Source: Thunnus maccoyii
Taxonomy: Eukaryota; Chordata; Actinopteri; Scombriformes; Scombridae
NCBI RefSeq assembly: GCF_910596095.1
Contig: NC_056540.1
Span: forward strand, 12,021,001-12,085,000
Direction: 5' to 3'
Length of the DNA: 64,000 nucleotides
The notes below the pieces were generated by a model, which did not search any database, was not told the origin of the DNA, and saw nothing but the letters and a program-made list of their open reading frames with translations. The position numbers were made by a program, and so were the translations under genes. Below, piece after piece: positions 38,601-53,600 of this stretch (within the stretch, counting starts at the first letter, position 1; the number at the start of each line of letters is the position of its first letter).

Positions 38601-41600
38601 ATTTAGTAATTAATGTTATACAACAGCCTTTGCATCGCAATGTGTTTCTAGGATAAAACATGAGATGCTACTCTTACTAAAAAGAAAGTTGGAAAAGAGG
38701 CTACGATGACCTGCTAACCCAACGTCTCCTTCATAACAAAGCGGAATATCGATTTATAACCGACCAGTCTGATGGGTGCTGAGGTGTGTGTGATTATACT
38801 GTAGCAGCCTGGTGACATCAGGCAATTTAGTGAAGGTAAACAGTGAACAGAGTGTAATGGCACTGTGCTCTGGCACGGCACTTTTCAGAGGCTGCAGATT
38901 TATAAACATATCAATCCTACTGCCTTCAGATGCTGCAGGGATTTAATGAAGTGAAGGAGAAGCTTCTCATACAGTATACACAGCTGTGGACAACAGATAG
39001 TATAAGAATCACTCACATTCATTTATAGATCACTGCAGACTGATTTATTGACTTTCCTGCTTTAACCACACTAAATGTTATTTTCTGAGCTGATTTTGGT
39101 TGGAGTGTTTAATTGAAATAAATTATTTATATTTTAAGCATTAATCTGTTGTTGCAGCACATCTGCAGCAAGTGTTTAGTTTGAAACACAGGCCGTCTGA
39201 TACTGTATCAGTGGCCACTGTGACGCTCACAAAAACAAAAGGATTTTATAAGGCTGACGTACGACTGCAGAGTTCTACTATAGTCATACGTCATAGTTTT
39301 GTTTTAGCAACAGCTTAAATTTTTGAACTTTGAGCCCAAAATTGAGTTATTTGTCAAAAAAATATTTGGCGAACAGTATAGCTAATCAACATTAGCCAGG
39401 AAATGACTCAGAAAAATATTAAATATCGTAAAAATGCCAAAATACACTGGAGGGGGAGGGGGGGGGCTTAAATTGTATGATGCAGTGCACCTGTGTGGAA
39501 ACATCTCCATTCGTTATGTTTCTCCACTCATTTATTCTGGTTTTTCCTTTCATTAGTCACCTGTCTGTAGAGGATCATGTTGTCCCTGTAAACATGTCAA
39601 AGATTTGAGGAGAGCAATGCAGGTGCTTATGGGTAAACAAACCGTATTCCTCTTCCTTCCTGGATTTGGACTTGAATCTGAGGATCCCAACACTGTTTGT
39701 AAAGCTATAGACCAACGCAGGCCTCACCTAGGACCTCAGGACCCTCTATTTGGCCATTTTGAAGAGCTAGAACCAGCTAAGATCAAAACCTGGTTCTAAC
39801 ATGCTGTGGAGAACTTGATATAAAAGATTTTTTATTTATTCCCACCTAGTGAGCCATTTGCCAAGTCAGAGAGTTAGTTTATAGTTTTACAAATTATTAT
39901 TCATTGATGTTGAAATAAGAGATGACAACTGTTTTTGTTCAGAACTTTAGTGAGCTGTAATGTTGACTTTCTTGCTATTTTGTCGTTTCTTAAACAAAAG
40001 TTGGCTAAAAAATGTTAATTTGCAACTTGGATGAAAATGTTTATTCAGACTACATACTGTGTTATTGGTACAGTGGGTGTAGGCAGCTCAGTGGCTAGAC
40101 AGTAGCTAGTTCCAGTTAAAACACAACATACTAAATCTGCTTCAAGTCAGTCCTGACTTCCTGAGCTCAATGTCCATTTTTCTCATAGTGAAAAGATTTT
40201 CAACCTCATTGGGTGGTTGGTTATTTTTGTGTGAAAAGTGTGAAACAGTATTGTTACAGAAGTTTACAAATACACCTTCCAAAAAAAGGGTTAGAAGAAC
40301 TCAGCTGCGAGGAACACACTTGGTTTCTTTGTTTTCGTCTGAAGTATTTACAGTGCCTCACACCCCGATGTATGTTCAGTCTTTTTTTGTTTCAGTGAAC
40401 TTCTTACATTCCCGGAGATAATGATACATAGTACAGTAAATCATTAATAATCAACTTCCTCGACCTCTTGTTTCCTCTGCCTTTGGGATCATTGCGAAAT
40501 CCTCGTCTGAGAGCTGTACTAAGTTTAGCTCGAGTCGCAGGCCCAGTGGTAAAAACACAGGAGGACCACAAGGACTGGAGCTCACTTCTGCCTGGCTAAT
40601 GGATGGGTTTAGGATGAGGCCGAACAGTTCAAAGCCAACTATTTTTTTTTTCTTCTCTTTTGGCTGTTTTTAGTTTTACATGTGCCCTATAAACATATGA
40701 TACCCCACACAGGTACACAAATACTCGAATGATTTCTCTGGTTGGGAAACGATCCTTGTTATGTCTCCTGAAAGAGATCCTTCAATGTAGGTCATTAGCA
40801 GAAGTTGTTTTTCTTCCTCATGCTGGCTCTTCCCTCTCGTTCCCCTCTTTGGCTTTCTCTTCTCTTTCAAGACAAATACACGTACACAAACACATTTTTC
40901 TCTCATATGGCACCTTGTTTTTCTTCCAGCCATGCTATTTTTTCCCCCCTCATGCTGACCACTATCTCCAGTTTGTTTCTCTCACATTCACTGCCTCTTA
41001 CCCATCTATAATTCACACAGGATGAGACTTTTTATCTCTTCTACCTTTAACAGCCTGAACCTAAACATTGGTTACTAGTTTATAGAACTAACATTACTCC
41101 TCCTCACTTTATTCTTATATTTTTGTCCTGGTCACAGATCTGTTTTTACCTGGACACTCCCTTAGTTGGCCAGTGGATGTTTGTTTTTGTAGCTTGTTTA
41201 CCATTTGACCCAGTCATTACCAAAAATAAAGAGATTAAGAATCATAGATGGTGTATAGAAAGTAGTGGAAAAGTATATTAAGCCATATTAACAAATGCTT
41301 GTGTGTGTTTTCTGTGTCTTTGTGTGATTTTTTTTTTTTTCCTCCCCTTTTTCCTCCTTGTGTATGCTGCTACTAACCCTCGATTGGATTGGCTGGACTG
41401 GACTTGCTTCTTCATCTGGTCTGGTGTGGTTGTGCTCCCATATGGTTTGCCTTGCCCTATGCACCTCTGCCCTTTTGGTGTTTGGCAGGCATCGGTAAAC
41501 TGTCCACTGCCGATGGTAAAGCTTTTGCAGACCCTGAGGTGCTACGGCGACTGACGTCATCTGTGAGTTGTGCCTTGGATGAGGCTGCGGCAGCCCTGAC

Positions 41601-44600
41601 TCGTATGAGAGCTGAAAACACACTCAACGCCGGCCAAGCCGACAAGTATGTATCTCGCCCGTACTGACACTGGCATATGTCAGTTTATCTTGTACACAGT
41701 TTCATAGAGGATAAATGGATTCATAAGTACATATGTAATCATTTCCACTTGTCTCAAATCTCAGTGACATACAGTATGTCTGCATGTGTGTGTGTTTGCT
41801 AGGTGATTGCATAATTGTGAGGCGTATGTGTGTTCACCTGTCACAGTGGCAGTAATTGTAGCAGTCTGGTTATTTTCAGCCGTAGTTTAGCAGAGGCGTG
41901 CTCAGATGGGGATGTCAACGCTGTGCGCAAATTGCTGGATGAGGGAAGGAGTGTCAACGAACACACAGAGGAAGGAGAGAGCCTGCTGTGCCTCGCCTGC
42001 TCGGCTGGCTACTATGAACTTGCACAGGTATGTGAAAGCAAGGAGGGTGTGATTTGGCATAGTTGTGATTATGAATTTATAGTGTATAGTCTGTGTACTC
42101 TTCCTGTAAAGAACAAATAAATCATGATATTAACTATTTGATTGATGTGGGAAGATCTGTCAATATTGAGCTACCCTCCATACATGTTTTTTTTGTATAT
42201 TTCATCCTTCATCCAGGTTTTGTTGGCCATGCATGCCAATGTGGAGGACCGGGGCATAAAAGGGGACATAACGCCACTCATGGCTGCTGCCAGTGGAGGT
42301 TATGTGGACATTGTCAAACTGCTCCTGGTCCACGGGGCAGATGTTAATGCACAATCCTCCACAGGTAAAACTTCTAATTTCTCTATAATTATGGTTATTT
42401 AATATTCTGTCCATGTTCTGCAGTCATGTTTTAATCTTTTTTCTGTTTGTTTGTTTTTGTTTTGTTTTTTTTTTGTCCCTCTAGGCAACACAGCTCTGAC
42501 GTACGCATGTGCTGGTGGCTTCGTGGATGTGGTGAAGGTGCTGCTGAAAGAGGGTGCTAACATTGAGGACCACAACGAGAACGGACACACACCTCTTATG
42601 GAGGCGGCCAGTGCTGGCCACGTGGAGGTGGCCAGAGTACTCTTGGAGTATGGCGCCGGCATCAACACACACTCCAATGAGTTCAAAGAGAGTGCTCTTA
42701 CATTAGCTTGCTACAAAGGTCAGAACTTTGATATAGTCTGTTCCCTTTATTATAATGTTTAGGTGTTAATATTAACATGCTCTGATTCACTATTTTTCTG
42801 TTAATATTGATCAAAAGGTTTGAAAATATATATATATTTTTTTGTCCTCTACAGGTCACTTGGATATGGTGCGTTTTCTGTTGGAGGCTGGAGCAGACCA
42901 GGAACATAAGACGGATGAGATGCACACCGCACTGATGGAGGCTTGCATGGTGAGCATCTGACCCAAATCATTACCTTGATGCTTTCTTCTCAGGGTCGTT
43001 TTAAACTGCGACTTGTTTTAAGTTTAGTTTAAATTTTACCCTTTTCTGGTGCTCCAATGTTACTTAAAAATTTGTCACTAGTATCTTGTTATATTTTTCA
43101 AGACACATTATGAATATGAGACTGCATTTGTGTCACTGTTGCATTATAAATCCAGTATTAAAAGTAATCCAGTATGTGTATTTTATAAGCAAACTCCTTT
43201 TGTTCACTGACTGCACACGTAAGTAAGTCAAAGATCGTTATTAATGATGATGCTTTTGTGAATGTAGCCAAGCAGCAAGAAAAAGTTTGGAATCCAAACA
43301 TTGTGCTGCGTAAAGACGCATCAAATATAGTTTTGTAATGGATTTATAGCACCATAATTCAAAATTGATTTGTGAGGTATGAAACGCTTCACAGCTCACA
43401 TCGTGTGACTGTATATTAGGTCAATTGAAAAATGATCCCATATATTTATTCAGGTGCTTATCTCTACATTCTTTGTGTGTCTCGCTGTCCCAGGACGGCC
43501 ATGTGGAGGTGGCGCGGCTGCTGTTGGACAGCGGTGCGCAGGTCAACATGCCAGCTGATTCCTTCGAGTCGCCCCTCACCCTCGCAGCCTGTGGAGGACA
43601 CGTAGAGCTGGCAGCCTTGCTCATAGAGAGGGGAGCCAACTTGGAGGAGGTGTGTAAAGAGACAAAGACACTTAAACACCAACACAAGTCTGGGAAAGAC
43701 CATAAAATACCAGTGATGCTTTCCTGAGCTGTGTCTGTGAATACCTGATGTTTCACATATACTATAATGGTATATTTTTATGTGAACTCTTTGACAGACT
43801 GTCCGTTACTATTGATAATCACTGTACTAAACTCTACCCAAAGCCTTTAAAATCCAGATAGAAATTTGGGGTTTTGAGGAGAAAATGTTTTAGAAATGGG
43901 AACTGTGTGAGAACAAGTGATGGGTATTTAATTTATTGACATTTAAATGGCATTTATGTAACCAACTGAACAGCTGATTTAAAAAACAAAACAAAAAACA
44001 GCAAAAAAGAGCAAGCAAGACAAAGATGAATAAAGAAAACAAAACACAGTTAGCTGGCAGTGAAGTAGTTGACACAAAATGCCAGACCGAAGCAGCTTCA
44101 GGTTCTCGTGGTTTCTCCTCTTCCAACACATTGTATTTAAACATCTTTACCAGGATGCCGGTGTCAAAAGACTAGCCGGTTGATATCTTTCATCTCCAGT
44201 GAGAATACGCAGACACAAAAGACAAGCAGAGTTCTGCACCCACAGTGAGTCATACTCGCCTCTATGATTTCTTATCTGCTGATGCTTCTGTTTGTGTCCA
44301 GGTTAATGATGAGGGCTACACTCCCCTGATGGAGGCAGCTAGAGAAGGCCACGAGGAGATGGTAGCACTGCTGCTGGCTCAAGGTAAACGATCTTTTGTT
44401 TCTAGAGCTGGGAAATGGAAACTGAAAGTGAAATGCAATTCCAGTGAATAGCATACACTTGTTTGGATTGTTTTGGAATGATAAGTTCTGTCTTTGTATT
44501 TGATGACTAAGATATCTATGAAATCATATTGTCCTGATACTAGTCTATTGTTGACTGAATTTTATTTTTATTGGAACACATACTTTATACTGATATTACA

Positions 44601-47600
44601 TTTGTGTCATGCCACTGCATACTACGTACAACAAGACAAGTGCAAAATGTAAGAATTTTTGTTTTTGTTCTGTTATTGTCCAGGTGCTAACATCAACGCC
44701 CAGACAGAGGAGACCCAGGAGACAGCTCTGACACTAGCATGCTGTGGAGGCTTCTTGGAAGTGGCTGACTTCCTCATCAAGGCGGGGGCCGACATTGAGT
44801 TGGGCTGCTCCACTCCTCTAATGGAGGCTGCACAAGAAGGCCATCTGGAGTTGGTCAAATACTTGCTGGCTGCAGGTGAGCAGGAAAAAGAAAGGCAATG
44901 AGCTGGAGATCTAGAAGAACAGAGACACGAAGAGTAGGCTTAGCTGCATTGGAAAAATAACTAAATTATTCCATCGTGATTACAAGCCTAATCTCATGAT
45001 TTTGTGATTCAGGGGCAAATGTTCATGCCACCACGGCGACGGGTGACACAGCGTTGACGTACGCGTGCGAGAACGGGCACACTGATGTAGCGGATGTGCT
45101 GCTGCAGGCTGGAGCCAACTTGGTATGCTTTTCACTTTAAATCCTGTTTGTCTACTATGATTGTTTGTTTATGTCTAGATAACACCAGAACAGATGCGAA
45201 GTAAAGTCTTTTGCACGCAAATGTTAATTGATTGAACTGAAAACAAGCTATTGTGGAAGGAGAGTTTTTCCGATTGTAGAACTACAGCAGCAGGAGTCAC
45301 ATTTTTCTGAACTTATATAGCTCATAACTTCTTGACTGAGCTAAGCTTTAATTAACATGTTTGTTCATCTTTGCTCTCCAGGAACATGAGTCTGAAGGGG
45401 GGCGGACGCCCTTAATGAAGGCAGCAAGGGCGGGACATCTCTGTACAGTGCAGTTCCTTATCAGCAAAGGTGTGTTATTTACTAGATGCTCAAATGAACC
45501 AATTTAAATGTACTTTTTCAGGAAATTATTTGTTGCAACCTAAATCCACTAAAATGCTACTGGAATATCTTTTCTTGAAAAGTCAAGACATAGATTTTTG
45601 CTACATGCTTAGAAGCGGTCATTTTAAGCTGATTTGACTTGACGTCAATGCGGTGAATTTAATTATGCAGGATACTTTTCCTTATTTTGATCCTGTTTCA
45701 TAAATAAAGTATACTGCATTATCTGTATCACTTTAATGAGTAAAACCTGGAAGCCTCTCGAATCTGGTGCATAGACTGACGTACAAGGACTTTTTTTATA
45801 CAGAGTAGCTGCTTCATCAGAATCCTTTGGTTGTCTTTTGCACCCCCCAATGCTTCAGCTGTCACGACTTGGTCACTTAATTTCAAGTTTCTCAGTTATT
45901 TTATTTTGTTTTATTGTCAAGTTTGACAGCATTATTTATATACGGCAACCTTGTAAATATAATATGAAGTATAATATTATGTGAAGCAGCCAAAACAGAG
46001 ACAATTTTGAGAAAAGTGTTGGTTGTTTAGTTCAGGAAAATAACCAGTTATAACCTAATGAAATGGTGTGAAAACGCTTTTATAAATGTAGTTTTATTGA
46101 TTTCAACGTTTGACTCGAGGGATTTACAATTATATGCAGATCAATATGAAAATGCTGGAGAAAACAGGATTTTTCTCCAGCTTTTATGCAGTGTATTTTT
46201 TTTCCCGTAGTAATAGAGGTCATGAATTAATAGTTGTTACTCGGAGCAGTTCAGATGTTCAGTGTTGCCCCCGTCCTGGTGAATTATTATTTTCAATTAG
46301 TTTTGGAGAAACTACATGTATGAGTTATGCCTAATTAATTTGGGCGAGAGACTTTAGGAGTTTTAGTTTGTGAATGGAATAATTAGAATCCCATTTCTCA
46401 AACACAGTGAGTTAATGTGTTTTCTTTTTCTTCTTCTTCTTCTTCTTCTTCTTCATCTCATGTCCAGGTGCTAATGTGAACAGGGCTACAGCCAATAATG
46501 ATCACACAGTAGTGTCTCTGGCCTGTGCTGGAGGACATCTGGCTGTGGTGGAGTTGCTGCTGGCACATGGGGCGGATCCTACACACAGACTCAAAGTAAT
46601 ACACAGACTCATGGATTAAGACCAGTGAGCATATTTATGATTATCCTTTTGTGTCTAATAATACATTATTGACACGTGTGTTTTGTCTTATGTAGGATGG
46701 TTCGACCATGTTGATAGAAGCTGCTAAGGGTGGCCACACTAATGTGGTGTCCTACCTGTTGGACTACCCCAACAACATCCTGTCTGTCCCAGCCCCTGAT
46801 CTCTCCCAGCTCACTCCCCCCTCGCAAGATGCCTCTCAGGTAAACTGACCAGCAATAAAGCCTGCATTTAGCTTTAACACCTTTTTATTATTGCTCTTCT
46901 GGGGAAAAGTCGTTTTTGATGATTAAAACTAACACATCCCCTTCATTTACAGGTTCCTCGTGTCCCATTCCAAGCTCTCGCCATGGTGGTGCCCCCTCAG
47001 GAGCCTGACCGAGCCCCATCAAACATTGCCACACCCCCACCTGTCTCCAGCAAAGGTAATCAGTGCTGCAAGTCCTGTCACTCTTTGAGTAAACTCATGA
47101 AGTGGGTGAGCTACAGACTTCATTGAGCTAATTGTCTCCCCTGTTAAATGGCATTTTATTGTTAATCCAACCTAACCCTCACTCTGTCTTACGTTCAAAT
47201 TCAGGCGTGTCCAAACAGAGACAGGCAGCCCTTCAGCCCGGTGTCCCCAGCTCAGTCGGCCGGGGGCCTGAAGCAGAGCCTCTGCCGCCCTTCCATTTGT
47301 GCCAGCCTCTAGAGTGCATTGTGGAGGAGACGGAGGGTAAGCTGAACGAGCTGGGCCAGAGGATCAGCGCTATCGAAAAAGCCCAACTTCAGTCGCTAGA
47401 GCTCATTCAGGGGGAGCCGCTCACCAAAGACAAGATTGAGGAGCTGAAGAAGAGCAGAGAGGAGCAGGTAATCCATCATCCACTTGAGATCCGCTCTCAT
47501 TCTTCTGTTCAGTATTTTAATTAAAGTGGATATTACCTTAAAAGCCAATTTACACTTAAATGTTATTTTACATGCACAGTAGCACAGTATCAGAAGTTAA

Positions 47601-50600
47601 GTCTGGTCAAACAAGGATGTGGCTGTTGTCCACTTAGGTGCAGAAGAAGAAGAAAATTTTAAAGGAGTTGCAGAAGGTAGAACGCCAGCTGCAGCTGAAA
47701 ACACAGCAACAGTTCACCAAAGAGTACATGGAGGCGAAGGGCTTAAAGGAGGAGCAGGAGGCCGGACAGAGCCAGGGCCCCGGCCCGGGGCCTGGAAGTA
47801 CGACGTCTGCTCCAGGGCCCCTTCCCACCACACCAGGTGCCCAAGTACACACCAGCTCCGACACGGATGAAGAGGCCAACAAAGATGAGGAGCAGCCAGG
47901 AGAGGAGGGGGAAGAGGTGACACCCTCAACAATTTTGTTTTGTTGTTTTTATGTTAGATTTGACTCGTTTAACACTGTGTTTGTAGACTGCAGATACTTA
48001 AAGTGTATTCTGTATCTTTTTCAGGAGGAGGAAGAGGAAGACGATGATGAAGAGGAGTGTTCGGAGGATGAGGTGGAAGGAGAAGAGGACGATTACACCA
48101 AGCTTCCTCAGGTGGACACAATTCTCTACAGGGATGGGCCACAGCCGCCACAGCAGCCTCCTCTGCCCCCTTCACCACAGGCCCAGCCCCAGCCTCCCCC
48201 TCCGCCTCTTCAGGCTGCCTTCGTTCCTATCCAACCGCTGCCAGACTACAACCCTGCAGACTACCCGGGAAGTACCAGCCCAGAGCTGCAGAGGGTACTG
48301 GTAGGGCAGCAGATGCTGGGCCAACAGCAGCAAGGCCAGGGTCAACAGTTGGCTGGGTTAGGCCCAGGAATGATACCTCAGCAGGCCCCAGATGGGCTCA
48401 TGGTAGCCACACCTGCACAGACGCTCACAGACACGCTGGATGACATCATGGCAGGCAAGTGCATGTCTGCAGTTGACTTGAGGGAACATTAAATCCCTAA
48501 GCTGTCTGTTTGTATAACTTTTGTTCTTTTTTTTTTTGCTATTCCAGCTGTCAGCAGCCGCGTGCCCATGCTGAACACTACAACCTCACCCACACCCCTG
48601 TCCCAGCCGCCCACACAGACGCCTGCAAACATCGCCTCACCACCCTCTGTCCTACCCCTCTATCCCTCTGTTGACATAGATGCACATGTAAGACACTTTG
48701 CCATTTTTGCCACTTTTCCAATCGACAGAGATCTTCAAAATTGTCAATGCAATGAGTACCCTGCTGAGAGACTTTGTTTTCTCCACAGACGGAGAGTAAC
48801 CACGACACGGCGCTGACACTGGCATGTGCAGGAGGGCACGAGGAGCTGGTGTCTGTTCTCATTGCACGAGGAGCCAACATTGAGCACCGGGACAAAAAAG
48901 GTATGTAATAATGAGGTATTATATTAAATCGGGCACATGAAAGGGACTTTCAACAGTTTGACGGACAATAGAGGGCTCTCCTTTGATGATTTTGATCAAA
49001 AATAGGTGTCTCATGTTTTTGTAATCAATAAACCCTCATATTCCCTCTGTTCTCCACAGGTTTTACTCCTCTGATCCTGGCTGCCACTGCTGGCCACGTT
49101 GGAGTTGTGGAAGTGCTCCTGGACAAAGGGGGTGACATTGAGGCTCAGTCAGAGAGAACCAAAGACACACCCCTCTCCTTGGCTTGCTCTGGGGGACGTC
49201 AGGAGGTAAACACATTCATCCTCAATCTGCCTTCACAATATTGACATTTCTTTGCAATGTTTTCTTGACTTTAACCGTGTTTCTTAAATATCACCTACGT
49301 TTTATCAGGTGGTTGAGTTGCTGCTGCTACGGGGAGCCAATAAGGAACACCGCAACGTTTCCGACTACACACCTCTTAGTCTTGCTGCCTCTGGGGGTTA
49401 TGTCAACATCATTAAGATACTCCTCAATGCTGGAGCTGAGATCAACTCCAGGTGAGGGACGAGGACCTCAATAATCACATTGGCCTGTTGGTATGAGTGG
49501 AACATGGCAGGTTCAGTTTTAGGAGAAAATCATTCCTCTGAGGTTGAATGTGACAACATTGTTTCAGTTGAATTTGTCAGTTTTTTAAACTACACAGTGC
49601 CAAAGAAGCACAGCATCTCTGTAAAAATTGCCTTTGGGTTTTAGTCGCACCCAAAAGTAAAAGCATAGCATAGAAACAGTAAGGCTTCAAAACCAAGGCT
49701 TTCTAGCTGCTGGTGCTACTTTGATAAATACTATTTTGGAAAAAGTGAAAATGCATGTTGTGGTGCAATATTTTTTTTATTTTTTACTGAAACCGAGACA
49801 AATATTCTAGATCATAACATTTAGCAAAATAATTGATTAATTAATTGATTGCCATGATCATGCAGCCCTGCTAGCACATGCAAAAACCTTAGAAGGGTTT
49901 AAATATGCAGCCTGAGCTGATTAAAAATGCTAAAATGTCTCACTCTGAACACTTTTATTCAATTTTGTACATTAAACAGTTGAATGTTTCATTGATTTTT
50001 TTTAGTGTCTTTATCATACATATTTTTTTACTTTCTCCTCAGGACTGGCAGTAAGCTGGGAATCTCTCCTCTGATGCTGGCAGCTATGAATGGTCATGTA
50101 CCAGCAGTGAAGCTGTTGCTAGATATGGGCTCGGACATCAACGCCCAGATTGAGACCAACAGAAACACAGCTCTAACCCTAGCCTGCTTCCAGGGGCGGG
50201 CTGAGGTCGTCAGTCTGCTGCTAGATCGCAAGGCCAACGTAGAGCACCGTGCTAAGGTGAGGAGTCTTGATCACATTCACCAAGGCACAAATCTGTTTAG
50301 GGCCTATACAAGCTGCACCCATTATTCTAATTGCAATGGCCCATTGTTTAAAATAAAGCTGTGTTAAACATTTAATAAATGTTGGAGAAAACACAATGTG
50401 TTGTCTTCCACTTAATAAATGCAAGAAATATACCTGGTTTTCTATTTTTGACACTGTATCTGCTGGCTATATTGATAACTGATTCATCACTTCATGCAGA
50501 CTGGTCTTACTCCTCTGATGGAGGCGGCGTCAGGAGGTTATGCAGAGGTGGGTCGAGTGCTACTGGATAAAGGCGCTGATGTCAATGCTCCCCCTGTTCC

Positions 50601-53600
50601 CTCATCCCGAGACACTGCCCTTACAATTGCTGCCGACAAGGGCCACTACAAGTTTTGTGAGCTGCTTATCAACAGGTTAGTGCTCTGCTATGTCTCTGTG
50701 CAGAACCATACTCTTATTTTCTTATGAGATGATCCTTTGTCTTTTCTGCTGTTGCGTGAATTTGCTTTTAGTTTTTCTGATTGCACACAAATGGTGCTTT
50801 TTCAGTCACATCACATTTGACGACATAAATTCAGCCTGTTGCCAATGTATTCATCCTGTCTCCCAACCTAATTAGCTGCAAAGCCTTTCTGTGACTCTTA
50901 ATGTCAATACTACTTCCTGTCTTTGCAGAGGTGCCCATATCGATGTACGTAACAAGAAAGGGAACACGCCTCTCTGGCTGGCGGCAAACGGCGGTCATTT
51001 TGACGTGGTCCAGCTCTTGGTACATGCCAGTGCTGATGTGGATGCAGCCGACAACCGCAAGATTACCCCACTCATGGCTGCTTTTCGCAAGGTGCAGAGT
51101 AATCCTGATTTTTACTGTGTCATATCACATTTTAGCAAACCTCTGATTTCTAACCATACAACTTGACATTTTAGGGTCATGTAAAAGTGGTGCAGTACCT
51201 TGTGAAGGAGGTCAACCAATTCCCATCAGATATTGAGTGCATGAGATATATTGCCACCATTGCTGACAAGGTACGTATTGATTTCCCTCTCAGTCATTAG
51301 ACCATTACATCTCTTGGAATCGACAGATGATTAAAATGTTAGTAGAGCCATAACTCAGGCTGTTTGTCCCCTGTTGTTGCAGGAGCTGTTGAAGAAGTGC
51401 CACCAGTGCATGGAGACCATTGTCAAAGCCAAAGACCAGCAGGCAGCTGAGGCAAACAAGAACGCTAGCATTCTCCTCAAGGAGCTAGACCTGGAGAAGG
51501 TAATGTCAGATCCTATGGCTGTTGTTTGGTAGGTCACAGCATCCTCCATTGACTGTATGGATAGAGACAAACATACTATTTACACGGCTCTGTGATGTTC
51601 ACAGTCTCGGGAGGAGAGCAAGAAACAGGCCCTGGCTGCCAAGCGTGAGAAGCGCAAGGAGAAACGCAAGAAGAAGAAGGAGGAGCAGAAGAGGAAGCAG
51701 GAGGAAGAGGAAGGGCAGAAAACTAAGGAGGAGTCCTCTGACATGCAGGAGCAGAAGGAAGATTCAGCTGATGGTAACTTTTTATGACTTTTGCTCTAAG
51801 ATTGGAGACTTTAAAGAGTTCTCAAGACTTAAAGTTGTATTGTACTTGAATTAAGTCTTTGGTAACTGTTCCTGTCTCAATTCAACTTATTTTTTTCCCC
51901 CTCAGAATCAGAGGTTCCTATTGAGCCTCCCAGTGCAACTACCACCACCACCATTGGTATATCTGCCACTTCCACCACTTTCACTACAGCTTTTGGTAAG
52001 AAGCGAGCAAGCGTGGCCACTACCCCAAGCACCAATCGCAAGAACAAAAAGAACAAGACCAAGGACTCTTCGCCTAATGAACCCATCATATTACAGGATC
52101 CGCAGGTGAGCACTAATTCTTTTGAGGGGTGTAGTGTTAATCTTTGGTGATTCACAATGTGCAAAGATTTCATATCCAGACTAGAAGTACTTTTTATCTA
52201 TGAAAAAAAGCTCATTATGTTTACATCTGTCTATGCTTCTTTTTTGTTAGGTTGCACTAGCACAGCACAAGGCTGACAAGAACAAGATCCATGGTGAGCC
52301 ACGGGGTGGGGGCGGGGGAGTGACTGGTGGTAACAGCGATTCCGACCCCTTGGATAGCACCGACTGTGCCAGTGAGAGCAGCAGCAGCGGGGGCAAGAGT
52401 CAGGAGCTCAACTACCTCCCTGACCTCACCTCATCCGCCTCCTCCTCCTCCTCCTCTTCCTCCTCCTCCTCTTCTTCAGTCCCCTCTTCAGGAGCGGCCC
52501 AGGCCCATCTGCCTGGCCCAGAGAAAAGACACTGTCCTCAGCCTCTGACTGAAGGCAAGGTGGACAACAAAGTCACAGTCTCCATCTCAAAACCAACGCA
52601 AAAGTGAGTCCCTGATGGAGCAGAACATATGTCATGTGAAATGTCTGTGTGCGTGTGTGTGTGTGTAGCTGCACACCTAGGTAGAACAAGCAGAGCTTTA
52701 AAAATGTTTTTTATGGTGGGACTATTGGCAGTAAATTTTGTTAAATTGCAGACATATTTTCATGTCAACTGCTAGCTTATTTCAAAATGTAATTCAGGTG
52801 TCAACCAACATGACATAACCAGATTTTATCTTCATTCTCATGATCCAATTTAACGTAAGCTTTGCCGGTTTTGTCACAGAGCTCTGGACACGAGCGACTC
52901 AACCTCCAACTCCCTGCCCTCTCCATTCAAGACCATGGCTCTTCCCGTCACTTCACCCAACAGTAAGCTCAGCCTCACAAGCCCCAAGAGAGGCCAGAAG
53001 AGAGAAGAAGGTTGGAAGGAGGTGGTCAGGAGGTCAGTGGTTCAATTAATCATTTTAAAATGTCTACATGGAAATTGTTTTAGTTTATTATATATATCCT
53101 GAACATATGCATAGCTTACATACACAGCTAATAAATCTGCATTTGTCTTTGCGGGGACATAAAATGACATTTCACTGCTTCTTTTGAAGATCAAAGAAGC
53201 TGTCTGTGCCAGCCTCCGTTGTGTCCAGGATCATGGGCCGAGGAGGCTGCAACATCACAGCCATCCAGGACGTGACTGGAGCTCACATCGACGTGGACAA
53301 ACAGAAGGACAAGAACGGGGAGAGGATGATCACCATAAGGTAAAATTGATGCCCTCTGGTGGTCTGTAAACACCACTGCAGCTGGAGAATAACAGATGGT
53401 TAGATTCATAAAGCATGTCAGTCCCTTTTGGATCATGTCATTCATTCCCACAATGCAACAGTCTTAACAACTTGGTTTAAAATATCTGGACACTAGGTTC
53501 GATATAAATAGAATTGAGGAGATAATACTTTTTATCCTCTTAATATCACATTATAATTAGATAACTCTTTTTGGCAGTAAATCTGATGGTGAGTCATCAC

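Larger units (their letters stand above)
30583..41488 (+). other. ankhd1 intron 2 (10.9 kb), repeat-rich
   Basis: The longest intron in the window. It carries a hAT-like element with an exact 8-bp duplication (31415-32389), a second MITE (32488-32841), a LINE tail (36105-36680) and a long-TIR element (37629-38196). Between them I see AT-rich sequence without supportable exons. Confidence 0.7.

Noticed and set aside
47638-48492. Single 284-codon exon instead of two exons plus introns
   Set aside because: The stretch [10 protein letters not shown]... is absent from ANKHD1 proteins, and acceptor/donor signals at 48025 and 48454 restore the conserved sequence. Kept only as an intron-retention possibility.
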